NCBI GenBank assembly: GCA_028694715.1
Contig: JAQVKJ010000006.1
Location: 1-14,823 of the forward strand
Origin: Weeksellaceae bacterium
Lineage (GTDB): Bacteria; Bacteroidota; Bacteroidia; Flavobacteriales; Weeksellaceae
Direction of reading: 5' to 3'
Length of the DNA: 14,823 nucleotides
Positions 12,611 through 14,823 of the stretch are shown here, in pieces. The notes under the pieces are model-generated. The model was not told the DNA's origin, did not search any database, and worked only from the letters and a program-made list of their open reading frames with translations. Every line of letters starts with the position of its first letter. Position 1 is the first letter of the stretch. The position numbers and the translations under genes were made by a program.

Positions 12611-14823
12611 TTAGAAATTCATAATCATCTTCACGCTCAGATTTCTTCCCATGTCAAAAACGCCATTTCTTCCGGTTGCAGGATTTGTATCCGCATATTT
12701 TAATCGACTCAAATGACTTTGATATGCGATGTCTCCGAGGTTTTCACCATTCAGATAAAGACGGATGAAATCATTTTTTCCAAAGAGATTGAAACTCGCA
12801 CCAATTCCGGCATTGAGAAGGGTGTAGGCCGGTGTGGGCGTTTCTGTGTCATAAGCACTGTAAACCTTGTTTTGCGCAAAATAATGATTTACTCCAAATT
12901 TGAATAACAGTTTTGAAATGCTTTTCGACAGGTTTTTGAATTCCACTTTGATGCCACTATGGTAATGCGGTGCCGGAATGAACGGCAGATATTTCATGCT
13001 ATCGTTTTGGTTTTTTTGTGTTGCTCTCACAAAAGAGAAAGAATTTTCTAAGTGCAGCCAATCCAGTGGATGCGGATGAATGTCCAAATAAATTTCACCA
13101 CCGACTAAAGTTGCTTTGCCAGAATTATATCTGAAGCCCGGTGCAGGATCAGAAGGATCAGGGATGATGTCGTTGCCGTTTTCATCTTTCATTTTTTCAA
13201 GGAATGAATAATTCTTTATGAAATTAACAAACGGACTGATTTCCAAGGTGATGTGCTTTGAGTCAATGAAATAAGCCAAATCGATTTGACGACTGCTTTC
13301 GGGTTTCAAATCCGGGTTGCCTATTTCATATCGAAATGTGCCTTCGTGCTTGCCATTTGAAGCGAGTTCTGCAATGTTCGGAGAGCGGTAACCCTGAGAG
13401 AAATTCAGTTTCAGGGTTGAGTTTTTGTCTGTTTGGTAGGACAAACCGATGCTGCCCGAAATGCCACTGTAGTTTTTTTTGAAAGCAGCGAATTTCAATT
13501 CCGAATCTTCAGAAGGCCCGTTTGTTACTTCTTCGTTTTCGTTCAGATAGAGTTGTTTGGTTTTTAGGTTTCTGTTGTCGAAACGAAGTCCACCTGCCAG
13601 TGTCAGTTTGTTGAATGTCTTTTGACCATACACAAATAATCCGACATCGAACAAATCATAATCAGGAATCAAAAATTCAAATCCTTTGTTTTTATTGGTT
13701 TGTTGCATCCCACCGATGCCTGACGAAAGTTCCCAGCCTTTCATTGCGGGCAAATTGTATCTAATATTGTAATTCAAAGTATTCAATGCCAGTGAAAGTC
13801 CAGCTTCGTCTGGATGTTCGACTTCTTCATATTCTCTGCGTCGGTTGTTCTGAAATCCCAAGTCGACATTCAGACTCCCTTTGTTTAATATGAAATAATT
13901 GTTTGAAGCGATGCTGAAATGATTGATTCGTTGAAAAGGAATGCCGACCTTGTAAGCATTCAATTCGCTTGCAGTTGCAGTAGCCTCCTCGCCCTGCTCA
14001 TTGACGAAAACAAAATTGCCCTCTTGGTCTCTTTCGCCTTCCACAATGCCTGGCTTGGCATTGTAGGAGCTCAAACTGAGAAAGGAATGTCCCCAGTTTT
14101 TGTTGATGCCCAACGAAAGATTTCCGTTCGTTTCACTAAAAGCTGAATTATAAACTTTTCCATCGTACTTATTTTTATAATTGGCCGCCATTTTGTTTGA
14201 AAAGCGGGCGTTCCATTGTAGCCCGTTTAGTTTTCCGGCATTGTTGACAGAAGTGCCGATGAGTTGATTGTTGCTTTGATAATTCGTTAACAATCCGGTT
14301 TTTATTTCGCCTTCATACAGTGATTTTGGAGGTAGAAAATTCAGTACACCGGCAATTCCGTCAGAACCGTACATCAGGCTTCCGGGACCTTTGATGATTT
14401 CCACTCTGTCCACACTGTATTCATCTATTTCAATACCGTGTTCGTCGCCCCATTGCTGTCCTTCCTGCTTGAGTCCGTTATTGAGGGTGATGATGCGGTT
14501 ATAAGCCAAACCTCTGATGACCGGTTTTGAAATCCCGCCAGTGGTAATCTGGCTGATGCCAGGCACCGATTTAAGTGCATCAATAAGATTGATTGCACTG
14601 TTTGATTTAAGTGATTCGGCGTCCACGGTTTTGATGATGACCGGATTGCGTTTCATTTCGGTGGAACGGGTGACACCTGTGATTACAATGTTGTCGAGTT
14701 CGGTAATTGTGTATTCCATTAGAAAATCGATAGGAACATCGGAGTTCATTTCAATTCTTTTGACGATGGTTTTGAAATCCTGGGCTTTGATTTCGAGCAG
14801 ATAAACTGCGTTTTTGAGGTTTT
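12611..14823 (-). CDS. TonB-dependent outer-membrane receptor (N-terminus missing)
   Basis: The frame stays open to the right edge: upstream of the ATG at 14749 it continues with NLKNAVYLLEIKAQDFK and further residues, the tail of a carboxypeptidase-regulatory-like domain, so the true start lies outside. Then come a TonB-box-like ELDNIVITG, the plug domain (INLIDALKSVPGI, PVIRGLAYNRIITLNNG, QQWGDEHGIEID, VEIIKGPGSLMYGSDGIAGV) and a 22-strand-type barrel ending in MIMNF with a terminal Phe. It imports a substrate across the outer membrane using TonB energy. The C-terminal part (ETPTPAYTLLNAGI, LYLNGENLGD, SHLSRLKY, GRNLSVKM) recalls ZnuD-like metal receptors, so a metal or metal complex is a possible cargo; this is a weak inference. 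There is no neighbouring SusD gene in the window, which argues against glycan uptake. Confidence 0.9.
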   Translation of the reverse strand, partial: NLKNAVYLLEIKAQDFKTIVKRIEMNSDVPIDFLMEYTITELDNIVITGVTRSTEMKRNPVIIKTVDAESLKSNSAINLIDALKSVPGISQITTGGISKPVIRGLAYNRIITLNNGLKQEGQQWGDEHGIEIDEYSVDRVEIIKGPGSLMYGSDGIAGVLNFLPPKSLYEGEIKTGLLTNYQSNNQLIGTSVNNAGKLNGLQWNARFSNKMAANYKNKYDGKVYNSAFSETNGNLSLGINKNWGHSFLSLSSYNAKPGIVEGERDQEGNFVFVNEQGEEATATASELNAYKVGIPFQRINHFSIASNNYFILNKGSLNVDLGFQNNRRREYEEVEHPDEAGLSLALNTLNYNIRYNLPAMKGWELSSGIGGMQQTNKNKGFEFLIPDYDLFDVGLFVYGQKTFNKLTLAGGLRFDNRNLKTKQLYLNENEEVTNGPSEDSELKFAAFKKNYSGISGSIGLSYQTDKNSTLKLNFSQGYRSPNIAELASNGKHEGTFRYEIGNPDLKPESSRQIDLAYFIDSKHITLEISPFVNFIKNYSFLEKMKDENGNDIIPDPSDPAPGFRYNSGKATLVGGEIYLDIHPHPLDWLHLENSFSFVRATQKNQNDSMKYLPFIPAPHYHSGIKVEFKNLSKSISKLLFKFGVNHYFAQNKVYSAYDTETPTPAYTLLNAGIGASFNLFGKNDFIRLYLNGENLGDIAYQSHLSRLKYADTNPATGRNGVFDMGRNLSVKMIMNF

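Noticed and set aside
1..14823. A mobile island, defence system or CRISPR array
   Set aside because: I saw no integrase, transposase, nuclease, toxin-antitoxin pair or regularly spaced repeat anywhere on either strand; composition looks even across the window.

Overview
The window comes from a member of the Bacteroidota. The evidence is several Bacteroidota-style lipoprotein signal peptides (one with an acidic surface-export tag after the cysteine), promoter-like boxes of the form TAnnTTTG, start sites with little Shine-Dalgarno character, a SusC/TonB-receptor-type gene with an N-terminal regulatory-like domain, and an A+T-rich composition (about 40% G+C by eye). Genus cannot be read from the sequence. 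There is no tRNA, rRNA, IS element, phage gene, toxin-antitoxin pair or CRISPR array; it reads as ordinary chromosome.

Left part (1-2886). The 3' end of a homogentisate 1,2-dioxygenase gene (tyrosine catabolism) runs rightward into a bidirectional terminator. Facing it is a two-gene leftward unit: a small predicted lipoprotein of unknown function, overlapping by 4 bases a YugP-type membrane zinc metallopeptidase. Divergent from that unit is a lipoprotein S41 serine peptidase with a PDZ domain, probably displayed on the cell surface.

Middle part (2887-8809). Two 374-residue GNAT-fold acyltransferase-like paralogs lie in opposite orientation on either side of nhaA (Na+/H+ antiporter). The first has a well-formed Bacteroidota promoter only 8 bases before its start codon. 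Then come, leftward, a small multi-pass membrane protein (DUF6790-like) and a lipoprotein alpha/beta hydrolase, probably co-transcribed. Two gene-free stretches (6663-6984 and 8467-8809) hold inverted and direct repeats, including a perfect 18-bp palindrome.

Right part (8810-14823). A compact leftward sulfate-assimilation operon, DUF2061 - cysH - cysD - cysN, has gaps of 5, 8 and 12 bases. It is preceded by a cysteine-bearing Rrf2-family regulator gene. The operon leader contains a 25-bp inverted repeat whose CC(N13)GG geometry resembles IscR type 2/Rrf2 operators, so this regulator probably controls the operon. No APS kinase (cysC) is present although CysH lacks the Fe-S cysteines of APS reductases. 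The right edge is a TonB-dependent receptor missing its N-terminus, ending at a strong terminator.

I did not find a convincing new multi-gene system. The most useful leads are the GNAT pair around nhaA, the predicted Rrf2 operator on the cys operon, the CysH/CysC question and the unexplained palindromes.
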